Below are positions 43,926 through 53,996 of a stretch of DNA of 64,000 bases, piece by piece. The first letter of the stretch is position 1. Each line of letters starts with the position of its first letter. The notes beneath the pieces were generated by a model, which made no database searches, was not told where the DNA came from, and saw nothing but the letters and a program-made list of their open reading frames with translations. A program made the translations under genes and the position numbers. The stretch spans positions 545,866 through 609,865 of the forward strand of contig NW_020312867.1 in the NCBI RefSeq assembly GCF_003265705.1. Direction: 5' to 3'. The stretch comes from Callorhinus ursinus. Lineage: Eukaryota > Chordata > Mammalia > Carnivora > Otariidae.

Positions 43926-44771
43926 AAAGCAGGATCAATAAAAAGTGGGAAAAAATCATAAACTGGACCTCATCTAAATGACAAATTTTTGCTCTATGAT
44001 ATATCCTGTTAAGACACTGAGAAAATAAGTTACGGACTGAGAGGGAATATTTGAAAACCATATAACTGACAAAGGATTAACATCTAGAATACATAAAGTA
44101 CTCTCAAAAGAGTCAAAATCGACAATCAGTTAAAAAATAGGCAAAGGCTATGAACAGATATGTCACCAAAAACGATGGACAGATGGAAAATAAGCACATT
44201 AAAAGATGTTCAACAAAATGCAAACTAAAACCACAACGTGATATTACCACACACCTATCAGAGCAGCTAGAAGTTTGGGGGTTTTGTTTGTTTTTTGTTT
44301 TGTAATAGTTATAAGACCAGATGCTGGCAGGATGCAGAGAAAATGGGTCACTTCTACTTGGCTGGTAGGAATGGGAAGTGGCTCAGCCATTCTGGGAAAC
44401 AGTAGGGCAGTGTCCTATAAAACTAAATGGGAAATGGTCATATAGCCCAGCAACTGCCCTCTTGAACATTTATCCCAGAAAAATGAAAATTCATGTTCAC
44501 ACAAAAACCTGTATATGACTATAACAGCTTTGATCCTAATAGTAAAAAGCTGGAAACAAACCAAATGACCTTTAATGGATGAATGGGGAAATAAACTGGT
44601 GCATCCAGACCACAGAATACTACTCAGCAGGAAAAAGGGATAAACTATTGATACATACAGCAATTGGAGTTAATTTTCATAGAAATCATGCTGAGTGAGA
44701 AAAAAAAAATCTCAGTGGTTACAAACTGTATGATTCCATTCATGTAACATTCTTGAAATGACAAAATTATA

Positions 44772-45230
44772 GGATCCCTCAGAGGTATGGCAGATTTGGT
44801 TCCAGACCACCACAATAAAGCAAAATTTACAGTAAAGTGAGTCAAATGGATTTTTTGGCTTTCCAGTGCATATAGAAGTTCTGTTTACACTATATTGTAG
44901 TCTATTGAGGGCACAATAGCATATATCTAAGGAAAAAAAACAGGTGCATATTTTAATTAAAAAATACTTTATTGCTAAAAAACGCTAAACATCATCTGAG
45001 CTTTCAGCGAGTTGTAATCACTGTTCACAGATCACCGTAACAAATATAATAATAATGAAAAAGTTTGAAATTTCACAAGAATTACCAAAATGTGACAAAA
45101 ACACAAACTGCTAGAAAAATCGCACCGATAGACTTGCTCAGTGCAGGGTTGTCACAAACCTTTGATTTGTAAAAAAACAAAACAAAACAAATAAACCCTC
45201 TGCAAAGTGCAATAAAACAAGGTATGTCTG
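44772..45230 (+). mobile_element. Tigger1-like internally deleted DNA transposon
   Basis: The left end has CAGATTTGGTTCCAGACCACCACAATAAAGC and TTTTTTGGCTTTCCAGTGCATATAGAAGTTCTGTTTACACTATATTGTAGTCTATTGAG. The right part has CACAGATCACCGTAACAAATATAATAATAATGAAAAAG, TGACTTGCTC-like GACTTGCTCAGTGCAGGGTTGTCACAAACC and CAATAAAACAAGGTATGTCTG. Both ends are Tigger1 ends with the transposase region missing. TA dinucleotides flank it (44770-44771 and 45231-45232), the Tc1/mariner-type target duplication. At about 460 bp it resembles the carnivore Tigger1a_Car form. It is non-autonomous. Confidence 0.85.
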
Positions 45231-45416
45231 TAGATAAAAGGAGCACAGACTAATAATCACCAAGGGTTAAGTGTGGGACAGGGACGGGCTTGGGGACAGG
45301 AAGGAAACAGGTATGATTATAAATGAGCAACAAGATCCTTGTGGTGACTGAACTGTTCTGTATCTTGATTGGGTGGTGGATACACAAACCTGTACATGTG
45401 GTAAAATTGTATAGAT

Positions 45417-45451
45417 ACACACACACACACACACACACAGACACACACACA
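45417..45451. repeat. (CA)n microsatellite
   Basis: An AC repeat with one AG interruption. Confidence 0.95.
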
Positions 45452-45661
45452 GAGGACTATAAGTAAAACTGAGACAATCTGACTGAAGATCGGTGACTTG
45501 TATTTACATTGAAATCCAGGTTGTGATATCATGCTATGGTTTTGCAGCATGCTATCAATAAGGAAACTGAGTAAAACGTATGTGGGATCTCTCAGAATTA
45601 TTTCTTATACCTGCATGTCAGTATATAATTATCTCAAACTAAAAAGTTTAAATAAAAAGAG

Positions 45662-46799
45662 GGAGGAGGGAAGACCCAAAGAAATAGATTTTTATTTCCA
45701 GTGATAAAGAGTATGGACATACAGGTGGCCCCAGAACACCCTGATTAAAGGACCCCCAGCCACAGATGAACTAACAGCGCGAGTCAGTGTAATGGAGAAA
45801 GTGTTTTTCAAACATTAAGCTTGTTCATTTTAATTCTTCTCCTAAATCATGTGTCCTTGCTGTCTTCTGCTCTAAGGTGTAAATTTATCACTCCGGGGCA
45901 GACTTTAAGCTAGAAATTTAAGTTTGGGAAAGACAGAGGATGTTCTATACTCTTCTAACATCTCAAGAACCAAATAGAGAGTGGCTCCTCTGTGGGGAAG
46001 GTGAGAAGTGCTGAGAAGTTTCCTGTCTTGCATAGCTTCCATTTGCCCTCCCAAGTTCACTCCCTACTCTGCTGTGTGCCCCAGGGGATGAACTCATATG
46101 GGATCCATCAACCAATCCCCTTATCCTTGGCTTCTGGTTGGTTTCAGCCAGTTGGAGGCCTGCAGAAGGAGAGTGAAGTTGGGTATTTGCCCCCATAGCT
46201 CCCTCACTGCCAAGGCACCCTGATTGGGCTGTTTTCCTCTATCACCAGGCAGAGACCCTGCCAGAACCCCCTCATCATATAGTTATACAATTCCATACCG
46301 TTATTCTGGAGACTGGTCCCTCCTCTTACCCCATTAGGCCTAGAGGTGGTATCACCTCCCCACTGTTGCAGGACACCGCATTATCCCTCATTCATTCCTT
46401 AAATCCATAACTTTCAGACAGTTGGAGGCCTGCAGGAGAAGAGAAGACAGGAGGAGAGTGCCTTTGGAACTAGTCCCTTTGCTGAACTCTCCCCAGACTT
46501 CTCCTACCCTCTGAGGGAGTCATTCCTTTCATCCAGGGACCTTAAAATATCTCTTCTCCACTAATCCAGCTGGACCATAAAGCTTGTTGCCCTAAAGTAG
46601 GAGGATAACTACTTAGAGGAAATTTTTAAAAAATCTTTTTGGTTCCAGTTTATGGAGAGAAGGGAATCAGAGGCAGACACCCCACCCCAAATTCTCTTAC
46701 CAACAATTCTGGGGTGAGGGTGAGCACTGGGGAGGTGGCCATGTCAAAATAAATCTGGAGGCACTACTATCGTCCAGCAGATGTATGAGGGTTGATAGC
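45662..46799. other. Unique sequence, no gene recognised
   Basis: No gene or named repeat is recognised. GTTGGAGGCCTGCAGAAGGAGAG (46151) and GTTGGAGGCCTGCAGGAGAAGAG (46421) are similar blocks about 270 bp apart, each preceded by CA, a possible decayed local duplication. Confidence 0.4.
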
Positions 46800-46997
46800 T
46801 GTTAGACAATTCATTATGCCAGTCCTGTGCTTAGACTTATATTTTTGTGTAGTATCTCATTTAACCTTTACATTGAGGATAAGTTACGTGTGATAGAATA
46901 CAAGCTCAGAGGCAAAGAGACTCGCCTAAAAGTCACAGCAAACAAATGGTGTACATAGGACTTAATTACCGGTCTTCCTGACTACCAAGGCTGGACA
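46800..46997 (-). mobile_element. MIR SINE, antisense
   Basis: TTATGCCAGTCCTGTGCTTAGAC, TATCTCATTTAACCTTTACATTGAGG, AGAGGCAAAGAGACTCGCCTAAAAGTCACAGC and ACTTAATTACCGGTCTTCCTGACTACCAAGG follow the antisense MIR order. Confidence 0.65.
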
Positions 46998-47039
46998 CAC
47001 TCTACTCCCCTGTAAACAGCAGATTCACTAAAATTACTA

Positions 47040-47395
47040 TATTTGTCTCCTTGGGCTGTCATAACAAAATACCAGAGACTAAGTGCCTTACACAACACAA
47101 AGTTAGTTCTCACAGTTTTTGGAGGCTGGAAACCCAAGATCAAGTTGCCAGAGAGATGGGTTTCATTACTAGGCTTCTTCCCTTGTGCTTACATGACTCC
47201 TTTGTATGCAGGGAGAGCAAGCTCTCTCCTGTCTCCTCTTAGCAGGACACTAATCTTATGGGATTAAGGCCCCACCCTTATGACTTCATTTAACCTTAAT
47301 TACTTCTGTAAAGGCCCCATCTCCAAATATAGCCACTGGGGTTAGGGCTTCAACACATGAATCTGAAGGACATAAGCATTCAGTTCACAGCAATT
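47040..47395 (-). mobile_element. MaLR/MLT1-type LTR, antisense
   Basis: The plus strand reads TCTCCTTGGGCTGTCATAACAAAATACCAGAGACTAAGTGCC, then TTCTCACAGTTTTTGGAGGCTGGAAACCCAAGATCAAG, then GGGATTAAGGCCCCACCCTTATGACTTCATTTAACC and CCCATCTCCAAATATAG...GGGGTTAGGGCTTCAACACATGAAT. This is the reverse complement of a MaLR-type solo LTR. The exact subfamily is uncertain and no internal sequence is present. Confidence 0.65.
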
Positions 47396-48241
47396 ACCCA
47401 GGGTTTTTAGAGAAAAAAAAAATGTGTAACCATAATGACTTGTTCCATTTTTAGAAACTCAAAAAGCATATCCATTATAAAAGTTGTCAGCTCAAATTAA
47501 AGTCTTGAGCTCCCTTTAATATGTTGGTAAGAAATCCAGTGTTTTCCTCTTGGGGCTTTCTACTTTCCTTTTTCCTAATTTTTAAAACCCCAGGGGGTTA
47601 TGCTGAGCGAAATAAGCCCAAACAGTCCAAAGCAGACCACAACTGAGTGGGGAGCCCCTTGGCATGAAGTTGATCCGTGATACCCATTTCTTTCCAATGC
47701 TGCTCAGTGATTTACCAAAAGCTGACGGGCGTCTGCCTTCCCAAGATGTTAACGGTCCACACTCCATGGTGGTGCAGCACGGGTCCAAGGGAGGACTGGG
47801 AACACAAACATCATCACCTTCCATCACCGACTGTCAACGTCCTGCTGACTTTCTGCTAAAGTCACCAAAAACTCAACCTCAAAACTTGTCTGAACTTTGT
47901 ATTACTCCTAGAAAGGAAAAAGGAAGTGGTTGAAGAAAGGATGAAATTGAAAGCAAATCAGGAAAAAGAAAAGAAAAGAAGAAACAGCTGTGTTTTAGAA
48001 AGCAAACCTCAGAGGCAGTTTTTATCTTCAATAGCTCTGCTCTGAAATCCAAAACTGAGAATGACCCAGTCACAGATTGATTAAGAAAAGAATACAAAAG
48101 AGCACCTGGTCCTACAAGGTGGCAGCACTGTAATTTTGTGGGTCAGATCTAACTCATAAGTCAAAAGACTGTGGGTCCTCTTCCCATTCAGTAACTTGGG
48201 TATGTCTTGAATAATCATTCAAACTTGCTCTGTGTATATCT

Positions 48242-48274
48242 CGTGCGCACGCGCACGTGCACACACACACACAC
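48242..48274. repeat. Alternating purine-pyrimidine tract (CG/CA)n
   Basis: Thirty-three bases alternate perfectly: a CpG-containing half (CGTGCGCACGCGCACGTG) runs into (CA)n. Such sequence favours Z-DNA; that is a known property of the composition, not shown here. Confidence 0.9.
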
Positions 48275-48766
48275 CACTAAAGAAGATGTTTCTTAATTCT
48301 GCGTGGTAGAAACAGGAAATAGACTTACAAAGTCTTGAATAAAGGATGAACCCACCTCTGTCCAAAAAGGCCTATCCCTTTCTTTTTCCAATACTCTATT
48401 ATAAAGTTGCACATAGATGAAGCATCCCCGAGAGTCCACTTGTCAGGTGGAGATCAAGAGGCATAGGTAAACTTCTCAGTGACAATGTCCCTAGCTATAT
48501 ATCTAGGTTCTGGGGACTATAAGGAAGGCCTTATAAGGTGAGTGGAGGTGATAGGCACAGACCCTCAAATCCCAACACGGTGCAACTGATGAATCTACAG
48601 AACAAAGTGATCTGGGGGACCAGAGGCAGGAGTTTCTAACTACCTCTGAGCAGCGGAGAAAGGCTCCTCAAAGGATATATGTTTAAGTTAAGTCTTAAAG
48701 GATGGATAGGAGTTCCTTCCCCACAGGAATCCTGTCTTTGCATTGCTTTAGAGATTTCTTGAAATA

Positions 48767-48768
<2 letters not shown>

Positions 48769-48808
<40 letters not shown>
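48769..48808. repeat. (CA)n microsatellite
   Basis: Forty bases of uninterrupted CA repeat. Confidence 0.97.
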
Positions 48809-48811
<3 letters not shown>

Positions 48812-49564
48812 CAAACACATATGAAAGTTTATGTATCTCATAAAGGTAAAGGCTCCACTCTTTGCTAATTATCCATCCCTTCATGGCACTGGGACAGATA
48901 AAAATTCCTCCCAGGAGTCTTCATAAAGAAAACAATGTATGATATAATAAATACCATTTTACAGTGTCATTAAAATAGATATAACTATAAGCTTCATAGG
49001 TCTGTTTCTTATGAGAACTTCCATATAGACCATCACAGGGCCATTCATTAAAAGCAGATCTATAGGGAAGCAGCCGAATGTCCAGATGCCCAGCTTTCCA
49101 TTGGCCTAGTTTATTCCAAGGAAACATTTTAGAGTATTTGGGGAAAGAGGTGGATTGCAGACCTTCCCAGCAAGCGATACTTCTCCAAATATTACTTCTC
49201 TCCAGAGACTGGAAAAGAAACTGAGGGCCTGTGATCACTAGATCATCCTCATGGGGAAATGCCTGTGAGGAAGTTATCCTGTGCATTTTGAGGATGGCCC
49301 CAAGCACCATAGACTGTCACCCCCAGCAACATTAACATCATTTTGTGAAAACCAAAAAGGTAAAGAGGGGTATGAGCTCCATTAGACTGGGGAGAACAGT
49401 CAAGAATCGTTGTTGTAGACCAGACAAAAGAGGAGTGCAGTGTGACAGGAGGGGCCAGTGAGGGAAAAAATCTTACAGAGATTCTTCAGGTTCCTCTTCT
49501 TGCAAATATCTTCTTCCATCTTTATTCAAGCAACAGCAAGGAAATCATCAACTCCCAAACAGTC

Positions 49565-49730
49565 CAAAAGCCCATTCACTTAGTAAACATTTCCTAAGGA
49601 CCTGCTGTGCATCCTAAAGTACACCAGTTACTAAGATCTCGGAGAGACATAAGGCCTAATTTCTGCCTTGCAAAATTCAAGTCACTTCCGATACAATAAA
49701 TACTCCTCAGGCTTGCCCCTTTTCCTGGTT
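49565..49730 (-). mobile_element. L2 3'-end fragment, antisense
   Basis: CATTCACTTAGTAAACATTTCCTAAGGACCTGCTGTGCATCC followed by AGACATAAGGCCTAATTTCTGCC resembles the antisense L2 end. It is diverged. Confidence 0.5.
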
Positions 49731-49959
49731 CCATTGTTAAGCATGGGCCAAAGCAGAGAAACCCACACACCTGGATGGAATTCCTAAGGTCTTCCACGGA
49801 GATCCCAGAGACACCCCCACATGCCTAGACATCTTCAAGGGTGAGCAGTGGCTCCTTGTGCACTGGGAGTAATAAAACCTCACCACAAGGAAGACTGATG
49901 AAGGATTATGAGGTCAAGGGGAAACATCTCCACCTGGTTCCCCAGTCCCAACCCTTACA

Positions 49960-50560
49960 CTGATAAAGCTTCTCTCTAATTAATCATCTGTGCTGGTAAA
50001 TGTCCACTGATCCTATTAAACAATAGGGCTGGGGGGAACTGATGGGCCAGTGATCGCCACTAAGACCTCCCAACCCTCATTAATAAATTTAATAGCGGCA
50101 CCAAGATATCTCAGGAGTGCAGTAGGTTATAGGCTGCACCTTTCCTTGGGGTATAATTTTATGTTCTTGCTCTGTGTGGAAGTAATGTATTTATTCCAAG
50201 TTAATTTTTTTTTCCTAAAGTCGGTTAGTTGTGCTCCTTGGGTGCTATCCTAAATTGACAAAATTCCAGGCTGCTGGGGCTTGTCATCTGAAGGAAGAAA
50301 AATTAGAGAAGCCAGTAATCAATCTGTATTGTGTGAAGATTAACATGCCTGCCCCTCAGGTTAACCAGACCTAAATGCAAATTGAATTGAAATGTTCAGA
50401 AAGTGTTCCTAATCATGCGTGCTGTGATTATGAATCCTGTGTTTATTTATCACTCTCTGAATCACCAAACACCAGGCAACCCGAGGAGACAGAGGCCAAC
50501 AAACCCGAAATGAACTATTATCCCGGTGAGGTGGCAGGCAACTGATTAACTGAAGCAAGT
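49960..50560. promoter_or_regulatory. Candidate conserved non-coding / enhancer-like sequence
   Basis: This repeat-free stretch is dense in TF-like motifs. TAATTAATCA is at 49978-49987 and TCATTAATAAATTTAATAG at about 50078-50096. The octamer ATGCAAAT is at 50374-50381, AGATTAAC at about 50337, and several TGATTA/TAATC cores are present. It directly adjoins the CpG/G-rich block at 50570-51005. I infer a regulatory role only from motif density and the absence of repeats. No homology was tested. Confidence 0.3.
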
Positions 50561-50569
50561 CTGGGTGGC

Positions 50570-51005
50570 TGCCTGTCCGGTCCGGAGAAAATGCAAATCT
50601 TTTCTCCACCAGAGGGCCTGAGCCTGTAGTCCCGTCCTGGTCCTGGAGATGGGCAGCTGTTCCCGGACAAATCCGGTGGAGTGCGGGGGTGCGGCCGGGG
50701 CGGGGGCGGGGGGAGGGGAGGGATGTCAAGGGCTTGGATGAGTTATGTAACCAGGACCCATACTGGCCCTTTCTCAAATATCAGGCCACAGATTTATTTC
50801 GAGGACTTTGGGGAAAAGAGCTCCTGGAAGCGGATATGCAGAGATTAATGGAGCACCGCACAGTTGGACAGGAACTGGGAAGTGCCGCTCAGCTTGGTGG
50901 CGTCGCTGGATCATTCGGTTGAGTACTGCCTCTTTCCAGCGGCCATGGGCGTCTGTGTGCCGTGTGCGCGTGCGTCCACACTTCCGGTGTGGAAACGACA
51001 CCGGG
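50570..51005. promoter_or_regulatory. Unique CpG-rich block with G-quadruplex motif
   Basis: About 20 or more CpG dinucleotides occur in roughly 430 bp of non-repeat sequence, against CpG-poor surroundings. The strongest part (50685-50722) has successive G runs of 5, 4, 5, 6, 4 and 3, a strong G-quadruplex motif with overlapping GGGGCGGGG (Sp1-like) sites. No obvious open frame of note crosses it. It could be a small CpG island promoter of an unannotated transcript or an enhancer. Promoter status is inference. Confidence 0.4.
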
Positions 51006-52290
51006 TGGGAGCTGAGCCTGTGGGTCCCTTGTATGTCTGTGTGAATATATGGTTTGTGTTAATTATTTATGAACTAGCAGTGCCCAGCTTTGAAGTAGGC
51101 TGCGTTTTAAAAATTAACTTAAGTCAATAGTTTGTGTCTTAAAACACATTTTCCTAAAGAAATATGCTCCGCCGAGCCTCTAATTTTCTCGGAAGTCCGT
51201 AACTTACCTGAGGGGCATAGTGTTGAATCGCATTGTGGTTGGGCCTGATTATCACACAATTAGAATAGGATTCAACTAATACAGCATCAAGTTTTTAATG
51301 CCATGCTAAGTGGCTTGAACTTTATTATGTGGGTCAGTGGTTCCCAGACTTCTACTTCAAGTATCAGAATTTTTTTCGAAAGACTGGGAGGATAGCATTT
51401 AGTGACCAACTTTTATTTTGCCTAGTAAGGGCTTTACAACAAAATACAGCAGCAGCAAAAACAACAAAACAAGCCACTCTCATTATTTCATTAAAGAAGG
51501 AACATTTTTAGCACCAAAAAGCAGGAAGAGTATAAATTTTAGTGAAAGAAATGGGGGGAGGGGGGAGGTAGGGGAGGAGGGGTTTGGTTCAAAAAATTTA
51601 ATAGATTTACTTTAAAGGGAGCCTTCTGCATAAACTTTGCTTTTTCACCTTTTTTTTACTGTGAGCTCGTGACACCTCTTCACGGCCAGGCGTGGTCTTG
51701 CTTAGACACGGGTTTGGGGAACCGATGGTTTCAGGGAAACTTTAGCCCTTCCATAAGTCGGGGTAGCCCTTCCATAAGTCCTGCAAGGGGGTGGACATAA
51801 AACAATCATTTATCATGCTCTCGGACTCTGGGAGTCAGGATTCGAACAGGACACAGCAAGGACAGTTTGGTTCTGCTCCACAGTCTCGGGGGTCTCAGAC
51901 TCAAAGCTGGCAGGTGTCATCATTCGAAGGCTCACTCCCTCACACATCTAGTCACATTTGGTGGTCCAATGCTGGATGTCAGCTTGGGGACCTCAGCTCC
52001 CCTCAGCTGGTTTCAGCTTCCTCACAGCACTGTGGCTGGGATCGCAGGGGATGGGAGCTATTCCCTTTTTATGACCTAGCCTTGGATGTCACATGACATC
52101 ACTTGCACCATTATCTATTGGTTGAAGCTATCCCAAACGCCTGTGCAGATGCAAGAGGTAGGGAACACAGACCCCCACCTTTGTGTGTGTGGTGTGCGTG
52201 TGTGTGTGTATGTGTGTGTGCAGCCATCTTTGGAAAATGCAATATGTCACAGAGCCCCTCCTGCAAATTATTTCCTCTCAATCTCTCTCC
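51006..52290. other. Unique sequence with small tandem repeat and G-rich tract
   Basis: No gene is recognised. AGCCCTTCCATAAGTC occurs twice in tandem at 51745-51780. A G-rich run lies at about 51553-51582. A TG-rich patch occupies about 52186-52222. Confidence 0.4.
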
Positions 52291-52353
52291 TATATATATA
52301 TATATATATAGGAGATGTATATATATATATAGGAGATATATATATATATATAT
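52291..52353. repeat. (TA)n blocks separated by GGAGA
   Basis: Three TA runs are separated by two AGGAGAT interruptions, so a TA-GGAGA composite was duplicated. Confidence 0.95.
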
Positions 52354-52432
52354 AAAATACATACACACAAACAGCAGAAAAGAGATTATTTTAAAAAATA
52401 AACACAAGAAAGACAAAATTTTTTTCAAACCT

Positions 52433-52436
<4 letters not shown>

Positions 52437-52473
<37 letters not shown>
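52437..52473. repeat. (TA)n microsatellite
   Basis: Thirty-seven bases of pure AT repeat, about 85 bp after the previous TA array. Confidence 0.97.
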
Positions 52474-52474
<1 letters not shown>

Positions 52475-52840
52475 CCACCAAGTGCCCAGCTATTTGGTTC
52501 AACATTATTCTGGGTGTGTCTATGAGGGTATCTCTGGGTGCGATTAACATTTGAATTGGTAGACAATGGCAGATTGCCTTCCTCAATGTGGAGGTGGGGG
52601 GGTTCAGCTAAACCACAGAAGCCCCAAACAGAAAATGCAGGGTAAAGGAAAATTCACTCTCTGCCTAACTAACCTCATGTTGGGACATTGGTCTTCTCCT
52701 GCACTCAGATGGGAACTTACACCATCAGTTCTCCTGGTTCTTGGGCCTTGGGGCTCAAACTGGAACTAAACCAGCTCTCCTGAATCTCCTCCTTACAGAG
52801 GGCAGAGCATGGAATTTCTCCTGTGAGCCAGTTCCTTATA

Positions 52841-52963
52841 ACATAGATAGATGGATAAGTGATAGAGGTAGAGAGATCAATAGGTAAATATATGAGATAG
52901 TTAGATAGATGAATGATAGAAAAAGACAGATGATAGATGATAGATGATAGATAGATGATAGAT

Positions 52964-53006
<43 letters not shown>
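52841..53006. repeat. (GATA)n-type microsatellite
   Basis: An imperfect left half (GATAGATGGATAAGTGATAG, GATGATAGATGATAG) leads to a pure GATA run at about 52964-53003. It produces a Ser/Ile/Tyr/Leu-rich antisense frame that is an artefact. Confidence 0.95.
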
Positions 53007-53017
53007 AGAGAGGGAGA

Positions 53018-53160
53018 GATCTCCTATTGGTTCTGTTTCTCTGGAGAACCCCAATAATCCAGATTTATATATGTATGTGTGTATATATATATGTATGGAC
53101 AAACACATATGTGTATGTACATATAAATGTATATCTCATTAACACATGCACACACACCAT
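53018..53160. other. Fragment of a mammalian repeat next to the GATA array
   Basis: TCTCCTATTGGTTCTGTTTCTCTGGAGAACCCCAATAATCC is a sequence block common in mammalian interspersed repeats, here reading away from the microsatellite. I cannot name the family. An AT-rich stretch follows to about 53150. Confidence 0.4.
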
Positions 53161-53289
53161 AATACTGTAACTTTACACTTAATTTCAGTGAGTCCATCAA
53201 TCCCCTGAAGGTCAGTAGGAATCCAAGACAGGAACCTCTGTTTCTTCATAGCCCAATATTGCTGGCTTTTTACCCAGTTGCTCCAATGG

Positions 53290-53435
53290 CAATGTGGTGG
53301 AGTAAGCACTGGACTTAGAGGCAAACCCCAAGACCTCTATTGCCTGGTTGGTGGTATTACAGGTGCCACATAACCTCCCTAGGTTTCCGTTTGCTTACCA
53401 GGTAAATTGATGTCCTCATATTTGTTTCACAGACC
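53290..53435 (+). mobile_element. MIR fragment
   Basis: AATGTGGTGGAGTAAGCACTGGACTTAGAGGCAAACCCC, a degenerate middle, and CATAACCTCCCTAGGTTTCCGTTTGCTTACC fit the MIR sense order. Confidence 0.5.
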
Positions 53436-53829
53436 AGTGGTTCTTGCTTACTTACTTCCTCTTTTGGCCTTTCCTCTCCATCTCCCCTTTCCCTACTCAG
53501 CAAGTATTTGCAGGTGGCCCCAGCCTCATCCTCATCTGCCCAGTCCTTCTCGCTGCCACAGACATCAGTGGCCTCAGACCTGCCCAGGAAACCACCTCTG
53601 GCACTACTTCAAGGGAAGACAAGGCAGGGTTTGAAGTCACGCCACCACTTCAAGCTCCACATAATAGTTATGGACTAAAAAGAGATGAGGCTGAGTAAAA
53701 ATAAGTCATAATTCTGTGCCCTAGCTTGGAGGGAGTGGGTGGTTGCTAAAGGATTTTCTACACCTTTCCTTTTGTAGTTCAAAGAATTGGTTAGGATAAG
53801 ATATTGACCTCGTCGTATAACTGAATAAC
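53436..53829. other. Unique sequence, no gene recognised
   Basis: Two overlapping plus-strand frames (53407-53634 and 53444-53698) were inspected. They have no recognised family features. Confidence 0.35.
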
Positions 53830-53996
53830 TGCAGGCCAGAGTCTAGCCAAACCCCTTACAAACTGTGTGACCGTGGGCAGGTTACTTAACCTTGTCACAT
53901 CTCAGGTTTCTCAAAGTGGAGATAATAGTGGTATTTATCACAGAGGGTTATTTAGAGGAAAAATTGAGATAATGCATTAAAAGTCCTTGGCACAGT
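53830..53996 (+). mobile_element. MIR SINE, 3' end used as retrocopy insertion site
   Basis: GCAGGCCAGAGTCTAGCC, ACAAACTGTGTGACCGTGGGCAGGTTACTTAACC, CTCAGGTTTCTCAAAGTGGAGATAATAGTGG and GATAATGCATTAAAAGTCCTTGGCACAG follow sense MIR order. The final part is duplicated on the far side of the retrocopy. Confidence 0.7.
53981..53996. repeat. Target-site duplication, 5' copy, of the retrocopy
   Basis: AAGTCCTTGGCACAGT, identical to 54570-54585. The bases before it read CATTAAAAG, a TT|AAAA target. Confidence 0.95.

Larger units (their letters stand above)
43930..45661 (+). mobile_element. Old L1M LINE 3' portion, interrupted by a Tigger element
   Basis: The sense L1 ORF2 3' region and 3'UTR are present. 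Blocks include AAACTGGACCTCATCTAAATG, CAAAGGATTAACATCTAGAATA, AGATGTTCAACAAAATGC and GGAAACAAACCAAATGACC, with CAGAATACTACTCAGCAGG and TGTATGATTCCATTCATGTAACATTCTTGAAATGACAAAATTA further on. It resumes after the Tigger at 45231 with AGATAAAAGGAGCACAGACTAATAATCACCAAGG and ends in an A-rich tail near 45655. The two halves join cleanly at a TA dinucleotide. A (CA)n block at 45417-45451 lies inside the 3'UTR. Confidence 0.75.
47396..49564. other. Unique sequence with two CA-type tracts
   Basis: No gene is recognised. There is an alternating purine-pyrimidine tract at 48242-48274 and a pure (CA)n at 48769-48808. A 129-codon minus frame (48921-49310) and an 89-codon plus frame (47664-47933) were inspected and show nothing family-like. 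Confidence 0.4.

Noticed and set aside
50409..51130. Several overlapping open frames across the CpG-rich block
   Set aside because: GC-rich sequence lacks stop codons; the frames overlap on both strands without any family signal.
52086..52566. 123- and 151-codon frames with Tyr-Ile runs
   Set aside because: They are read through the TA microsatellites and a TG repeat; they are not coding.
52836..53108. 90-codon minus-strand frame with Leu/Ser/Ile/Tyr repeats; also CRISPR-like periodicity
   Set aside because: It is the GATA microsatellite. Repeat units are 4 bp with no spacers, so it is neither a gene nor a CRISPR array.
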